Assembly (NCBI GenBank): GCA_027531395.1
Contig: JAPZRO010000004.1
Span: 682,001-746,000 of the forward strand
Direction: 5' to 3'
DNA: 64,000 bases
DNA from: Porphyrobacter sp.
GTDB taxonomy: Bacteria; Pseudomonadota; Alphaproteobacteria; Sphingomonadales; Sphingomonadaceae
Below the pieces are notes generated by a model, which was given only the letters and a program-made list of their open reading frames with translations, searched no databases and was not told the origin of the DNA. This document shows, piece by piece, positions 55,981 to 64,000 of this stretch. The first letter of the stretch is position 1, and each line of letters begins with the position of its first letter. Position numbers and translations under genes: made by a program.

Positions 55981-56727
55981 ATGGATGATGTAGGACAGAC
56001 CGCCGCGCGCACCCCCCGAACGGCCTGCGTGTTCGGCGCATCGGGCGGGATTGGCCGGGCGCTGTGCGAGGCGCTGGCAGCGGCCGGGTGCGAGCGGATT
56101 TATACCGGATCGCGCCGGGGCGAGGGGCCTGAGGGCGCTGCCTTCCACCCCTTCGCCTTTGATCTCACGGATGAAAACACCATCGCCGCGGCCGCGCAGG
56201 CGATGCGCGATGATCTGCCCGAATGGGTGATCGTCGCCACCGGCGTGCTGACGCTTGCGGACGGCACCGGGCCGGAGCGGACCTACAAGCGGCTCGATCC
56301 AGCGACGATGGCGCAGGTCTTCGCGCTCAACACCATCGGTCCTGCGCTGATCGCCAAGCATATGCTGCCGCTGATGCCGCGGAGCGAGCGCTTCGTGTTC
56401 GCGGCGCTCTCGGCGCGGGTTGGCTCGATCTCCGACAACCGGCTTGGCGGGTGGCATTCCTACCGGGCGAGCAAGGCGGCGCTCAACATGCTGCTCAGGA
56501 ACTTCGCGCTGGAAATGGCGCGCACCCATCCATTGGGCGTGGTCGCGGGGCTGCATCCGGGGACGGTGGATTCGGCGCTGTCGCAGCCGTTCCAGTCGGG
56601 CCTTGCGCAAGGCCAGCTCACCGCGCCCGAGGCGGCCGCTGCCAACCTGCTCGGCGTGCTGTCAGGCCTTACACCCGCGCAATCGGGGCGGGTGTTCGAT
56701 TTCCGCGGAGACGAAGTTCCGGCCTAA
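55981..56727 (+). CDS. Short-chain dehydrogenase/reductase (CsgA/C-factor-like)
   Basis: A 248-residue SDR. The cofactor site [20 protein letters not shown] is at about 18-37, and the catalytic Tyr and Lys lie in [14 protein letters not shown], following a Ser (SARVGSIS). [15 protein letters not shown] is the closing loop typical of the C-factor-like subgroup. The substrate is unknown. Its 3' end overlaps the convergent small membrane-protein gene by four bases. The gene starts 18 bases from the Cys-rich frame on the opposite strand. Confidence 0.85.
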   Translation: MDDVGQTAARTPRTACVFGASGGIGRALCEALAAAGCERIYTGSRRGEGPEGAAFHPFAFDLTDENTIAAAAQAMRDDLPEWVIVATGVLTLADGTGPERTYKRLDPATMAQVFALNTIGPALIAKHMLPLMPRSERFVFAALSARVGSISDNRLGGWHSYRASKAALNMLLRNFALEMARTHPLGVVAGLHPGTVDSALSQPFQSGLAQGQLTAPEAAAANLLGVLSGLTPAQSGRVFDFRGDEVPA

Positions 56728-57020
56728 TCGAAAATGCCGACGGCAAGCTCGGCCCAGACCAGCAGGAAGGCCCCCACAGCCCCCGTCGCCAGAACGGCGC
56801 GCAGGCGCCATGAAGCGGGCAGGCGCAGCGCGATGTCGAGCCCCGCACCCAGCAGTGCGAACATCATCCCGGCTGCGAGAAAGTCGCCAACCCCCCAGTC
56901 GACCTCGGCGGTGAACTGCATTGCCACCAGCGGCACTGCCAGCAGCAGCGCCGCACAGGCGGCAAACAGCACGCGGAACGGGCGGGTATTGGCCGAAGGC
57001 AGGAGGGCAGGGAGGATCAT
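56724..57020 (-). CDS. Small hypothetical membrane protein
   Basis: A 98-residue protein with three hydrophobic segments (about 16-35, 45-65, 73-95), a short basic loop ASWRLRAV between the last two, and an acidic end (AVGIFD). It resembles generic small inner-membrane proteins of sphingomonads. The family is not recognised. It starts 29 bases after the ATP-grasp gene on the same strand, so may be part of that transcript. Confidence 0.65.
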   Translation of the reverse strand: MILPALLPSANTRPFRVLFAACAALLLAVPLVAMQFTAEVDWGVGDFLAAGMMFALLGAGLDIALRLPASWRLRAVLATGAVGAFLLVWAELAVGIFD

Positions 57021-57049
57021 CGGCAGTCTCCGGCTTCAACCGAGAGAGC

Positions 57050-58057
57050 TTACCCCAGCAGCCCGTGGCGCGAAAGGCTTTCGGCGAGCAGCGTCTCGAT
57101 CAATTCCGGGTGGCTCCAGCCCGCCAGCGCCGCAGCGCGCCCGAACACCTTCTGCGACCACAGGTTGCAGTTGAGATTGAGCTCGAGGAAGGTGATCTCG
57201 CCAGTCTCCTCGTTCACGCGGAATTCCCAGCGGCCGTAATCGAACGGGCGATATTCCTGCATCGCGGCCTTGGTGTATTCGGTGATCTTGGCGATCATCT
57301 CGGGGTTCTCGAACGGGTCGAGCGAGTATTTCTGGCTGCGGTCCACCAGATCGCGCTTTTCCTGATAGGTGCGCAGGTGCGACGGGTCGGCCTGACGGAA
57401 GATCATCATCGGCAGGATCACCGGCTCGCCGTTGATGGTGACGACCGGCACCTCGACATCCGAGCCGTCGATGAAGGGCTCGACCAGCGCGTCATGGCCA
57501 AGCTCGTGCACGCCGTGGATCGCCTTCTCGACGCTCGGCCAGTCGGTCGCGTCCATCACGCCCCAGCTCGCCGAGGAGTTGTTGGGCTTGACCACGAAGC
57601 GGCTGCCTGCCGGGCACTTGGCCGGATCGATCGGCGCGCCGCGGCGGTAGATCGCCCAGGGCGCGGTCGGCACGCCGGCATCGCGCACCGAGCGCTTGGC
57701 GAGGTGCTTGTCGTCCGACAACCCGCGCAGGATCGGGCTCGCACCGAGATAGGGGATGCCGGCGCGCTCGCACAGCAGCGGGCAGAGCATCTCCGAATTG
57801 AAGAACCCGGCGCGGTTGAGCAGCGGAAAGACGAAATCCACCTCGGGCTTGTCGAACAGCACCTCGAACTTGTTCTCAACCCGCAGGTTGAGGCCGAGCG
57901 CCTTGAGCGTCTCGCGCATCTCGACGTGGTAAGTCGCGTGATTGCCGTCCTCGGCGCTGCCGGAGCCGTCCCACAGCGCGTTCTTGGCGATGAACATGAT
58001 CTTGAGGCGCTGCTTGGCTTCCTCGGGAATGCGGAGCGGCGCGGGGTAAGTGGTCAT
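57050..58057 (-). CDS. ATP-grasp ligase, D-Ala-D-Ala-ligase-like
   Basis: A 335-residue ATP-grasp protein. A pre-ATP-grasp N-terminal part (LKIMFIAKNALWDGSGSAE) precedes the central domain with PYLGASPILRGLSDDKHLAKR, FVVKPNNSSASWGV (ATP lysine and loop) and FIDGSDVEVPVVTING. The C-terminal Mg-binding segment is ITFLELNLNCNLW, where Glu and Asn ligands fit. It resembles Ddl and peptide ligases, but the region expected to bind D-Ala is different, so it is not assigned as ddl. Divergent from the PLP-fold gene at 58201, which may be a functional partner. Confidence 0.82.
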   Translation of the reverse strand: MTTYPAPLRIPEEAKQRLKIMFIAKNALWDGSGSAEDGNHATYHVEMRETLKALGLNLRVENKFEVLFDKPEVDFVFPLLNRAGFFNSEMLCPLLCERAGIPYLGASPILRGLSDDKHLAKRSVRDAGVPTAPWAIYRRGAPIDPAKCPAGSRFVVKPNNSSASWGVMDATDWPSVEKAIHGVHELGHDALVEPFIDGSDVEVPVVTINGEPVILPMMIFRQADPSHLRTYQEKRDLVDRSQKYSLDPFENPEMIAKITEYTKAAMQEYRPFDYGRWEFRVNEETGEITFLELNLNCNLWSQKVFGRAAALAGWSHPELIETLLAESLSRHGLLG

Positions 58058-58200
58058 GGAGCGTCAGGCCTTCTAGCGGGAAGCGGCGCATTTAGTGCGC
58101 AGGGCACTGGTGCGCCAGATGCATTTTGCGGTTTTATTGGGACAGCGCTTTCTCTAGAGCGCGCGGACCCCGCCCATTGGCCGCGTGAAAGGTTGCCCCG

Positions 58201-59664
58201 GTGCCCCCTCTGAACCGCCCGCTTGCCGGGCTTGAGCCCTCCGAAGACGTTGCGGCGCTGGTCGCGGCCCTGGCCTCGGGCGGCGATGCGCGGATCACGC
58301 TGGATCCGGCGAGCGGGCTCAACCGCTATCTCTCCGCGCCCCATCCGCGCGACGTGCTGGCCTATTCCTCCTCCACCGTGAGCGACATTTCGGCGGACGC
58401 CTTCGCGCATCTGCTGGCGCGCGGCGGGGCGAGTGCGGGGGAGGCTTATGACGCGCGCCTCGAAGCCCTGCGCGGCCGTATCCGCGCGGCCTATGGCATT
58501 GGCGCGGATACCGAAATCGTGTTTGCGCCCTCGGGCACCGATCTCGAGTATGTCGCGCTGGCGCTGGCCTTGGGCCGGAGCGCGCAGGGTATTCACAACG
58601 TGCTGCTCGGCGCGGACGAGACCGGATCGGGCTGCATCCATTCCGCCCACGGACGCTTCTTCGCGAACGAGACCGCGCTGGTGGACGGGGTCGCCCCCGG
58701 TCAGGATGTCGCGGGCATGGGGGAGATCACGCTGGTCGATGTGCCGGTGCGCTGCCCCGATGGCGAGGCCCATGCCAGCGCCGGGATCGCTGCCGCGATG
58801 GCCGAAGGGATTGCCGCCGCCCGCGCTGCGGGCAAGCACAGCGTGGTGCACTGCGTGCATGGCTCCAAGACCGGCCTCGTCCTGCCTGCGCTCGCCGATC
58901 TCGACGCGCTGATGGCCGAATTCGGCGCGGACGCGACCTTCGTGGTCGATGCCTGTCAGGCGCGCATCACCAGCGCGGCGATTGCCGATTACCTCGCGCG
59001 CGGGGTGATCGTGCTGATGACCGGTTCCAAATTCGTCGGCGCGCCGCCGTTCAATGGCTGGGCGCTGGTGCCTGCCGCGCTGGCCGCGCGCGCGGCGCCG
59101 TTGCCGCATGGCTTCGCGCAGATATTCCGCCGCGCCGAATGGCCCGCCGGTTGGCCCGGTGCCGAAAGCCTCGAAGACAGCGCCAATCCCGCGCTCGCGC
59201 TGCGGCTTGAAGCCGCGCTGTTCGAGATAGAGCGGTTTCAGGCGATCCCCATGACGCGGATCGAGGCGATGATCGCCGCTTTCGAGGAAGCCTTGGAGAC
59301 CCACCTGCTCAGCCCCCTCGGCCTTGCCCGCGTCACGCCGGGCAGCGGGGACGAGGGCGATAGCCCGATCGAAATGCGCACGCTGGCGACGCTAGACCTC
59401 TCGGGCCTGTCGGGGCTCGAAAGCTTCGACGCGGCACAGGCGGCGCACAAGGCTATGGCGATGGACGGCATCCGCCTCGGCCAGCCGGTCAAGTGCGTGC
59501 GCGTCGACGGAGGCTGGGGCGGCACCATGCGCGTGGGCCTGTCGATGCCGCAGATCGCGGGGTGGAATGCCCTCTCCGCCGAGGCGCTCGCCGCCCAGCT
59601 CGCCGCCGACATGGCCCGCATCGCCGATGGCCTTGCGAGAGCCGCACAGCGCCAGACCAGCTGA
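58201..59664 (+). CDS. PLP-dependent enzyme of fold type I (aminotransferase class V-like), unassigned
   Basis: A 487-residue protein. The segment VVDACQARITSA (pyridoxal-N Asp) is followed by VLMTGSKFVGAPPFNGWAL, where Lys about 277 is the likely Schiff-base lysine. IVFAPSGTDLEYVALAL earlier fits the phosphate-binding loop. The pattern recalls class V aminotransferases (for example SufS/serine-pyruvate type) but with a long N-terminal region and an RVDGGWGGTMRVGLS end that I do not recognise. Starts GTG with AAAGG upstream. Faces the ATP-grasp gene across 143 bases and is followed by a methyltransferase; they may act in one small pathway, but this is inference. Confidence 0.7.
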   Translation: MPPLNRPLAGLEPSEDVAALVAALASGGDARITLDPASGLNRYLSAPHPRDVLAYSSSTVSDISADAFAHLLARGGASAGEAYDARLEALRGRIRAAYGIGADTEIVFAPSGTDLEYVALALALGRSAQGIHNVLLGADETGSGCIHSAHGRFFANETALVDGVAPGQDVAGMGEITLVDVPVRCPDGEAHASAGIAAAMAEGIAAARAAGKHSVVHCVHGSKTGLVLPALADLDALMAEFGADATFVVDACQARITSAAIADYLARGVIVLMTGSKFVGAPPFNGWALVPAALAARAAPLPHGFAQIFRRAEWPAGWPGAESLEDSANPALALRLEAALFEIERFQAIPMTRIEAMIAAFEEALETHLLSPLGLARVTPGSGDEGDSPIEMRTLATLDLSGLSGLESFDAAQAAHKAMAMDGIRLGQPVKCVRVDGGWGGTMRVGLSMPQIAGWNALSAEALAAQLAADMARIADGLARAAQRQTS

Positions 59665-59730
59665 TCTCGCTTTCCCCGAACGCGATTGCGGCTACAACTG
59701 GCGCAGGGTCGCAGGGGAAGGGACAGCCAT

Positions 59731-60363
59731 ATGAGCCTCAAGGGCTGGTACGAAGCGAACATCATGCCGAAGCTGATCACCTGCGCCTGTTCGCAGGGTC
59801 AGGTGATGAAGCGCCGCAGCGCGGTGGTGCCGCTGGCGCGCGGCGACGTGTTCGAACTGGGCTGCGGCGGCGGGATCAACCACGAATTCTACGACACCCG
59901 CGCGATCACCTCCTATGCCGGGATCGACCCGCACGAGGGTCTGCTCGATGCCACCCGCGCGGCGGCACGCGACAAGGGCTGGGCGGCCGACCTCCGGCAG
60001 GGGCGCGGCGAGGCGATCCCTTTCGGCGATGCCAGCTTCGACTGCGTGGTGTGCACCTTCACCCTGTGTTCGGTCGATGAACCTGCGCAGGTGATGCGCG
60101 AACTGCGCCGCATCCTGCGCCCCGGTGGGCAGATGCTGTTCCTCGAACATGGCCTCGCCCCTGACGCCGATGTGCGGCGCTGGCAGGAGCGGATCGAGCC
60201 CGTGTGGAAGCGGCTTGCCGGAGGCTGCCATCTCAACCGCCCGATCGCCAGCGCGCTCGATGGCGCCGGCTTTGCGGTCGACAAGCTGGGCGAGGGCTAT
60301 ACGCCCAAGACCCCGCATTTCGCCGGGTGGATGGAGTGGGGCATCGCCCGCAAGCCGCAATAG
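59731..60363 (+). CDS. Class I SAM-dependent methyltransferase (UbiE-like)
   Basis: A 210-residue methyltransferase. It has a short N-terminal part with QVMKRRSAVVPLA, a SAM-binding motif I VFELGCGGGIN (about 40-50), and a motif II/post-II region with GRGEAIPFGDASFDCVVCTFTLCSVD. PGGQMLFLEHGLA is typical of the Methyltransf_11/UbiE-like group, including mammalian METTL7-like proteins. Acceptor unknown. GGGAAGGGA is a strong ribosome-binding site ahead of ATG 59731. The gene ends just before a terminator hairpin shared with rne. Confidence 0.8.
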   Translation: MSLKGWYEANIMPKLITCACSQGQVMKRRSAVVPLARGDVFELGCGGGINHEFYDTRAITSYAGIDPHEGLLDATRAAARDKGWAADLRQGRGEAIPFGDASFDCVVCTFTLCSVDEPAQVMRELRRILRPGGQMLFLEHGLAPDADVRRWQERIEPVWKRLAGGCHLNRPIASALDGAGFAVDKLGEGYTPKTPHFAGWMEWGIARKPQ

Positions 60364-60367
60364 CAAA

Positions 60368-60395
60368 GGGCGGGAGAGGTTTCCCGCTCCCGCCC
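60368..60395. terminator. Terminator hairpin between the convergent methyltransferase and rne genes
   Basis: A perfect 9-bp G+C stem (GGGCGGGAG 60368-60376, CTCCCGCCC 60387-60395) with a 10-base loop. It lies five bases past the methyltransferase stop and 27 bases past the rne stop. T runs on either side are weak (TGTCTTTGTCTT on the plus strand, CTTTGCT on the minus strand), so efficiency is uncertain, but the position between convergent genes suggests it serves both. Confidence 0.65.
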
Positions 60396-60421
60396 TGGCA
60401 ATGTCTTTGTCTTAGAGCAGC

Positions 60422-63124
60422 TTACTCCCCGAAGGTGCGGCTCCACCAGCCCTTGCGCGGCTTGGTGTCACCCTCTTCAACCGGTGCTTCGGCTTCCGGC
60501 GCGGGCTGCGGTTCGGTGGCCTCGGCGGTTTCGACCGGTTCCGGATCGGCAACCTTGGCCTTGCGCGGCGCACGCTTGCGCTTGGGCTTTTCTTCCGCAG
60601 CAGGCGCTTCTTCCGCGACCTCGGCGGGCGGTTCCTCTGCGGGAGCCGCTTGGGGAGCGGCTTCGGCTTCCGGCTCGACGACCTTGGGCTTGCGCGGTGC
60701 GCGCTTGCGCTTGGGCTTTTCGGCGGGAGCTTCCTCGGCCACTTCGGCAGCGGGTGCTTCGGCGGCTTCGGCTTCGGGTGCGGCTTCGGGTGCGGCTTCG
60801 CTCACATCCGCATCCGCGCCTTCGTCACCGGCATCCTCGGCGCCTTCGGCATCCTGCGCCTCGTCACCACCGGCTTCGCCATCGCCGCGACGCTTGCGCC
60901 CGCGACCACCGCGACGGCGGCGCTTCTTCGGGCGGGCCTCGCCATCTTCCGAAGCTTCGGCAGCGACGGCCTCGCCAGCGTCATCGCCTTCGCTGTCGCC
61001 TTCGGCCTCGCCGTTTTCATCGCGAGCCTCGCCGTCCTCGCCTTCCTCGCGATCACGGTTGCGGCCGCGACCACCCCGGCGGCGGCGGCGCTTCTTGCGG
61101 CGGGCGCCATCCTCGTCGCTGTCGCTGCTCTCGCGGCGTTCGCGGCGCTGGCGTGGTTCGCGCTCGGCTTCCTCTTCCTCGTAGGCTTCTTCTTCCTCGG
61201 GGAGTTCCTCGTCCTCTTCCTCGTCGATGATCGGATCGAAGCGCGGGGCCTGTGCGGGGCGCGGGCCGGCACTGGAGACGCTCATCTTCGCGCCTTCCTG
61301 CTCGCCTTCGGGGACGACTTCGACGCTGACGCCGTAGCGCTGCTCGATTTCGACCAGATCGGCGCGCTTCTCGTTGAGGAGATAGATCGCCGCTTCGGTG
61401 CTGGCCGCCAGACGGATCTGGGTGCCCTTGCCCTTGGCCGCCTCGTCCTCGATCAGACGCAGCGCCGAGAGGCCCGCCGAGGAGGCGGTGCGCACCAGGC
61501 CCGTGCCGTCGCAATGCGGGCAGGGGCGGGTGGTCGCTTCGAGCACGCCGGTGCGCAGGCGCTGGCGGCTCATTTCCATCAGCCCGAACGAGCTGATGCG
61601 GCCGATCTGGATGCGCGCGCGATCATTCTTGAGCGCGTCCTTCATCGCCTTTTCGACCTTACGGACGTTGGAGGAATACTCCATGTCGATGAAGTCGATG
61701 ACGACCAGGCCGGCCATGTCGCGCAGGCGCAGCTGGCGGGCGATCTCGCGCGCCGCCTCGAGGTTGGTGTGCAGCGCCGTCTGCTCGATATTGTGTTCCT
61801 TGGTCGAGCGGCCGGAGTTGATGTCGATCGAGACCAGCGCCTCGGTCGGGTTGATGATCAGGTAGCCGCCGGACTTCAGCTGCACCATCGGATCATACAT
61901 CGCGCGCAGCTGGTCTTCCGCGCCATAACGCTGGAACAGCGGAACCGGATCGGAATAGGCCTTCACCCGCCTTGCGTGGCTGGGCATCAGCAGCTTCATG
62001 AAGGCCTTGGCCGACTTGTAGCCGTCCTCGCCCTCGACGACGACTTCCTCGATTTCCTTGTTGTAGATGTCGCGGATCGCGCGCTTGATCAGGTCGCTGT
62101 CCGAATGGATTAGCGCCGGCGCGACCGAGGCCAGCGTCTTTTCGCGGATCTCGTCCCACACGCGGGCGAGATAGTCGAAGTCGCGCTTGATCTCGGGCTT
62201 GGTGCGGCTCATGCCGGCGGTGCGGACGATCAGGCCCATCGACTTGGGCAGCTTGAGATCGGACACCATTTCCTTCAGGCGCTTGCGATCGCTGGTCGAG
62301 CTGATCTTGCGGCTGATGCCGCCGCCGCTGGAGGAATTGGGCATCAGCACGGTGTAGCGACCGGCGAGGCTGAGATAGGTGGTGAGCGCCGCGCCCTTGT
62401 TGCCGCGCTCTTCCTTGACGACCTGCACCAGCAGCACCTGACGGCGCTGGATCACGTCCTGGATCTTGTAGCGGCGACGCAGTGCCATGCGCTTGGCGCG
62501 CACTTCGTCGACCTGCTTGGCACGGCTGCGGCCCTTGTCGCTGCCACCCTTGCCCTGACGGCGACGACCGCGACGGCCACGGCCGCGCTCTTCCTCGCCG
62601 TTCTCGCCGGTCTCTTCGTCGCCGTTGTCGTCATCGCCATCGGCGAGGTCTTCGTCGGAGCTGCCGTCCTCGATGGTGGCGACATCGTCCTTGTCGGATG
62701 TGTCGACTTCCTCGACCCCGTTTTCGGCGAAATCTTCGGCGAGCGCCTCGCCGCTGTCGTCCTCGGCGTCATATTCCTCGCCGGGGGAAATACCTTCCTC
62801 TTCCTCTTCGGCGCGCAGACGCTCTTCTTCCTCGGCGGCCTCGGCCTCCTCGGCGAGCAGCGCGTCACGGTCTGCCTTGGGGATCTGGTAATAGTCGGGG
62901 TGGATTTCGCTGAAGGCGAGGAAACCGTGACGGTTGCCGCCGAAATCAACGAAAGCCGCCTGTAGCGAAGGTTCGACCCGGGTTACCTTGGCGAGGTAGA
63001 TATTGCCCTTGATCTGCTTGTGTTCGGCAGATTCGAAATCGAATTCCTCAATCCGGTTGCCCTGCAGGACCGCCACCCGGGTTTCTTCCGGGTGGCGCGC
63101 ATCGATCAGCATGCGCGTTGCCAT
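60422..63124 (-). CDS. rne: Ribonuclease E
   Basis: Essential endoribonuclease of mRNA decay and rRNA/tRNA maturation; 900 residues. It begins with MATRMLIDARHPEETRVAV. The S1 domain (about 38-250) is interrupted by a highly acidic-then-basic insert at about 90-215. The catalytic region has the metal-binding Asp pairs VVIDFIDME and SIDINSGRS, and the Zn-link CPHCDGTG is at about 533-540. The C-terminal half is a disordered scaffold rich in E/A/R with a duplicated K-R-K-R-A-P-R-K motif near 60550-60735, ending in GWWSRTFGE. GGAGAA precedes the ATG at 63124. The 5' leader is long. Confidence 0.95.
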   Translation of the reverse strand: MATRMLIDARHPEETRVAVLQGNRIEEFDFESAEHKQIKGNIYLAKVTRVEPSLQAAFVDFGGNRHGFLAFSEIHPDYYQIPKADRDALLAEEAEAAEEEERLRAEEEEEGISPGEEYDAEDDSGEALAEDFAENGVEEVDTSDKDDVATIEDGSSDEDLADGDDDNGDEETGENGEEERGRGRRGRRRQGKGGSDKGRSRAKQVDEVRAKRMALRRRYKIQDVIQRRQVLLVQVVKEERGNKGAALTTYLSLAGRYTVLMPNSSSGGGISRKISSTSDRKRLKEMVSDLKLPKSMGLIVRTAGMSRTKPEIKRDFDYLARVWDEIREKTLASVAPALIHSDSDLIKRAIRDIYNKEIEEVVVEGEDGYKSAKAFMKLLMPSHARRVKAYSDPVPLFQRYGAEDQLRAMYDPMVQLKSGGYLIINPTEALVSIDINSGRSTKEHNIEQTALHTNLEAAREIARQLRLRDMAGLVVIDFIDMEYSSNVRKVEKAMKDALKNDRARIQIGRISSFGLMEMSRQRLRTGVLEATTRPCPHCDGTGLVRTASSAGLSALRLIEDEAAKGKGTQIRLAASTEAAIYLLNEKRADLVEIEQRYGVSVEVVPEGEQEGAKMSVSSAGPRPAQAPRFDPIIDEEEDEELPEEEEAYEEEEAEREPRQRRERRESSDSDEDGARRKKRRRRRGGRGRNRDREEGEDGEARDENGEAEGDSEGDDAGEAVAAEASEDGEARPKKRRRRGGRGRKRRGDGEAGGDEAQDAEGAEDAGDEGADADVSEAAPEAAPEAEAAEAPAAEVAEEAPAEKPKRKRAPRKPKVVEPEAEAAPQAAPAEEPPAEVAEEAPAAEEKPKRKRAPRKAKVADPEPVETAEATEPQPAPEAEAPVEEGDTKPRKGWWSRTFGE

Positions 63125-63549
63125 TGAATGTTCTCCATGCGTCCGGCCTTGCCCGCTTGGGGACATGAAGGGGACGCCAATTGTGGGATGATCCGGCCAG
63201 ACCCGAAAGACGGCCGGAAGGGATTGTCACGCCGCGTCCGGAACGGACGGACAGCGCGAAGCTCGTGTCTGCAACGGCAAGACTGCGGCCGTACGCCGCG
63301 CTTCGGCCCGCAACGACACAGGCGGGCAAAGCGCGCGCTGTGCTGGATTGCGGGGAAAAGCGTCTTGTCACTACATCAACCTGTGCTGAAGCCGGGAGCC
63401 GTGAAAGAGAGGGAGCCCGGCGCGAGAGGCGGGCTGTTCGGGTGCCGGAGCACCAGATGCGACCTCTCTGGCAACACTGCTAGCACCGTGGGACAAACCC
63501 CGCAACTCTATTGCGTTAAAGACAGGCAAGAACGTAAGCCGGTGCCGAC
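63125..63549 (-). promoter_or_regulatory. 425-base gene-free region: rne leader and divergent promoters
   Basis: This is the only gene-free stretch over 300 bases. It separates rne (minus) from the amidase gene (plus). Perfect inverted repeats include CCGGCC/GGCCGG (63193-63198 and 63212-63217, 13-base loop) and CGTCCG/CGGACG (63235-63240 and 63244-63249, loop GAA). Both fall in the probable rne 5' untranslated region. RNase E of enterobacteria autoregulates through a structured leader; the same is possible here but unproven. I see no confident promoter boxes and no credible ORF. Confidence 0.5.
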
Positions 63550-64000
63550 ATGAGCTTTCGCACCCTGCTGCTGATCGTGCTTCTGGTTCCTGCTGCCGTG
63601 CTTGGCGGTGCGGCGGCGCTGGGCGTGCGGATTCCGGTGCCGGTGTTCGGGCGCGACTACGTGTTGCGCTTCCCGCTGGAGGAAGGCGCAATCCCGCTTG
63701 ATCTGCCCGAGATTTCCGGCCCCTCCGATGAAAGCCTGCCGCTGGTGGTGATCGATGCCGGGCACGGCGGGCGTGATCCGGGCGCGATCGGCGAGGATGC
63801 CGAAGGGCTGAAGGTGCAGGAGAAGGACATCACGCTGGCGTTGGCGCGGGCGCTGCGCACCGAGCTGCTGCGCACCGGCCGCATCCGTGTGGCGCTGACC
63901 CGCGATGACGACCGGATCGTGCCGCTGTCCTACCGCCCCGAAATCGCGCGCCAGCTGGGCGCTGATCTGTTCGTCTCGATCCACGCGGATTCGGCCGGCG
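63550..64000 (+). CDS. N-acetylmuramoyl-L-alanine amidase (Amidase_3), N-terminal part
   Basis: The first 150 codons of a gene that continues past the window. A hydrophobic N-terminus (MSFRTLLLIVLLVPAAVLGG) is a signal peptide or anchor. The zinc-binding amidase motifs are present: VVIDAGHGGRDPG (first His ligand), VQEKDITLALA (Glu) and FVSIHADSAG (second His). This is the AmiC/CwlM-type catalytic domain that cleaves the stem peptide from MurNAc during cell separation. The usual AMIN domain is missing ahead of it: only about 65 residues separate the signal from the first motif. ATG at 63550 is 425 bases from rne, divergent. Confidence 0.9.
   Translation, partial: MSFRTLLLIVLLVPAAVLGGAAALGVRIPVPVFGRDYVLRFPLEEGAIPLDLPEISGPSDESLPLVVIDAGHGGRDPGAIGEDAEGLKVQEKDITLALARALRTELLRTGRIRVALTRDDDRIVPLSYRPEIARQLGADLFVSIHADSAG

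Noticed and set aside
60204-62113. Ser/Ala- and Leu/Phe-rich plus-strand frames opposite rne
   Set aside because: They mirror the Glu/Arg/Ala repeats of the RNase E tail; the apparent hydrophobic protein is a product of antisense codons.

Overview
The window is one contiguous, gene-dense, G+C-rich stretch of chromosome. Gene content points to an alphaproteobacterium of the order Sphingomonadales, probably an Erythrobacter/Porphyrobacter-like member of the Erythrobacteraceae. The signs are a propeptide-type PurF, alphaproteobacterial RsmB and RNase E, a poly-proline OmpA protein, and an exosortase A (XrtA) exopolysaccharide locus of sphingomonad layout. The assignment is inference from protein character; no rRNA or tRNA gene is present to confirm it. 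I found no CRISPR array, prophage or insertion sequence.

Layout. 1-9.9 kb: a partial M28 peptidase, guaB-rsmB, a TPR protein, rppH with an HSL-type hydrolase, a DUF457-type membrane protein, a 92-bp palindromic repeat, a DNA photolyase, a beta-lactamase-fold lipoprotein, a PilZ protein and an SDR. 9.9-19.5 kb: purF diverging from the LolCE/LolD-type lipoprotein exporter, glutathione peroxidase, dnaE, and a converging ompA-like gene with a clear terminator. 19.7-27 kb: a fatty acyl-CoA ligase run, a PA0069-type radical SAM protein, a YbjN protein, then a minus-strand run of a UDG-like protein, a soluble lytic transglycosylase and moaB. 27-35.4 kb: ETF-ubiquinone oxidoreductase, an A+T-rich one-gene islet, ispE with an N-formylglutamate amidohydrolase, then the tightly overlapped chain ilvD, lipoprotein, NAD(P)HX repair enzyme and RNA m5U methyltransferase.

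35.4-53.4 kb is the main feature: an XrtA-associated exopolysaccharide locus in two divergent arms. The left arm (minus strand) encodes a GNAT-like protein, an acyl carrier protein and two alpha/beta hydrolases. The right arm encodes an acyl ligase, a PLP decarboxylase, an outer-membrane export lipoprotein, a chain-length/co-polymerase protein, a P-loop autokinase, an outer-membrane barrel, an AAA ATPase, a polysaccharide deacetylase, a FemAB protein, a glycosyltransferase, exosortase A and a glutamine amidotransferase. Together these should build, decorate, length-control and export an extracellular polysaccharide and process exosortase substrates at the inner membrane. No priming glycosyltransferase, flippase, polymerase or obvious PEP-CTERM substrate lies in the window, and the exosortase lacks the EpsI-type extension.

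53.4-64 kb: zapE, a PaaI thioesterase, sdhB, a possible tiny Cys-rich protein, an SDR, a divergent ATP-grasp/PLP-enzyme pair, a methyltransferase, rne with a long leader, and the start of an N-acetylmuramoyl-L-alanine amidase that runs off the end. Many neighbours overlap by 1-4 bases (ATGA, GTGA or TAATG junctions), so translational coupling is common. Start codons and family names were judged by eye from the sequence, without database searches.
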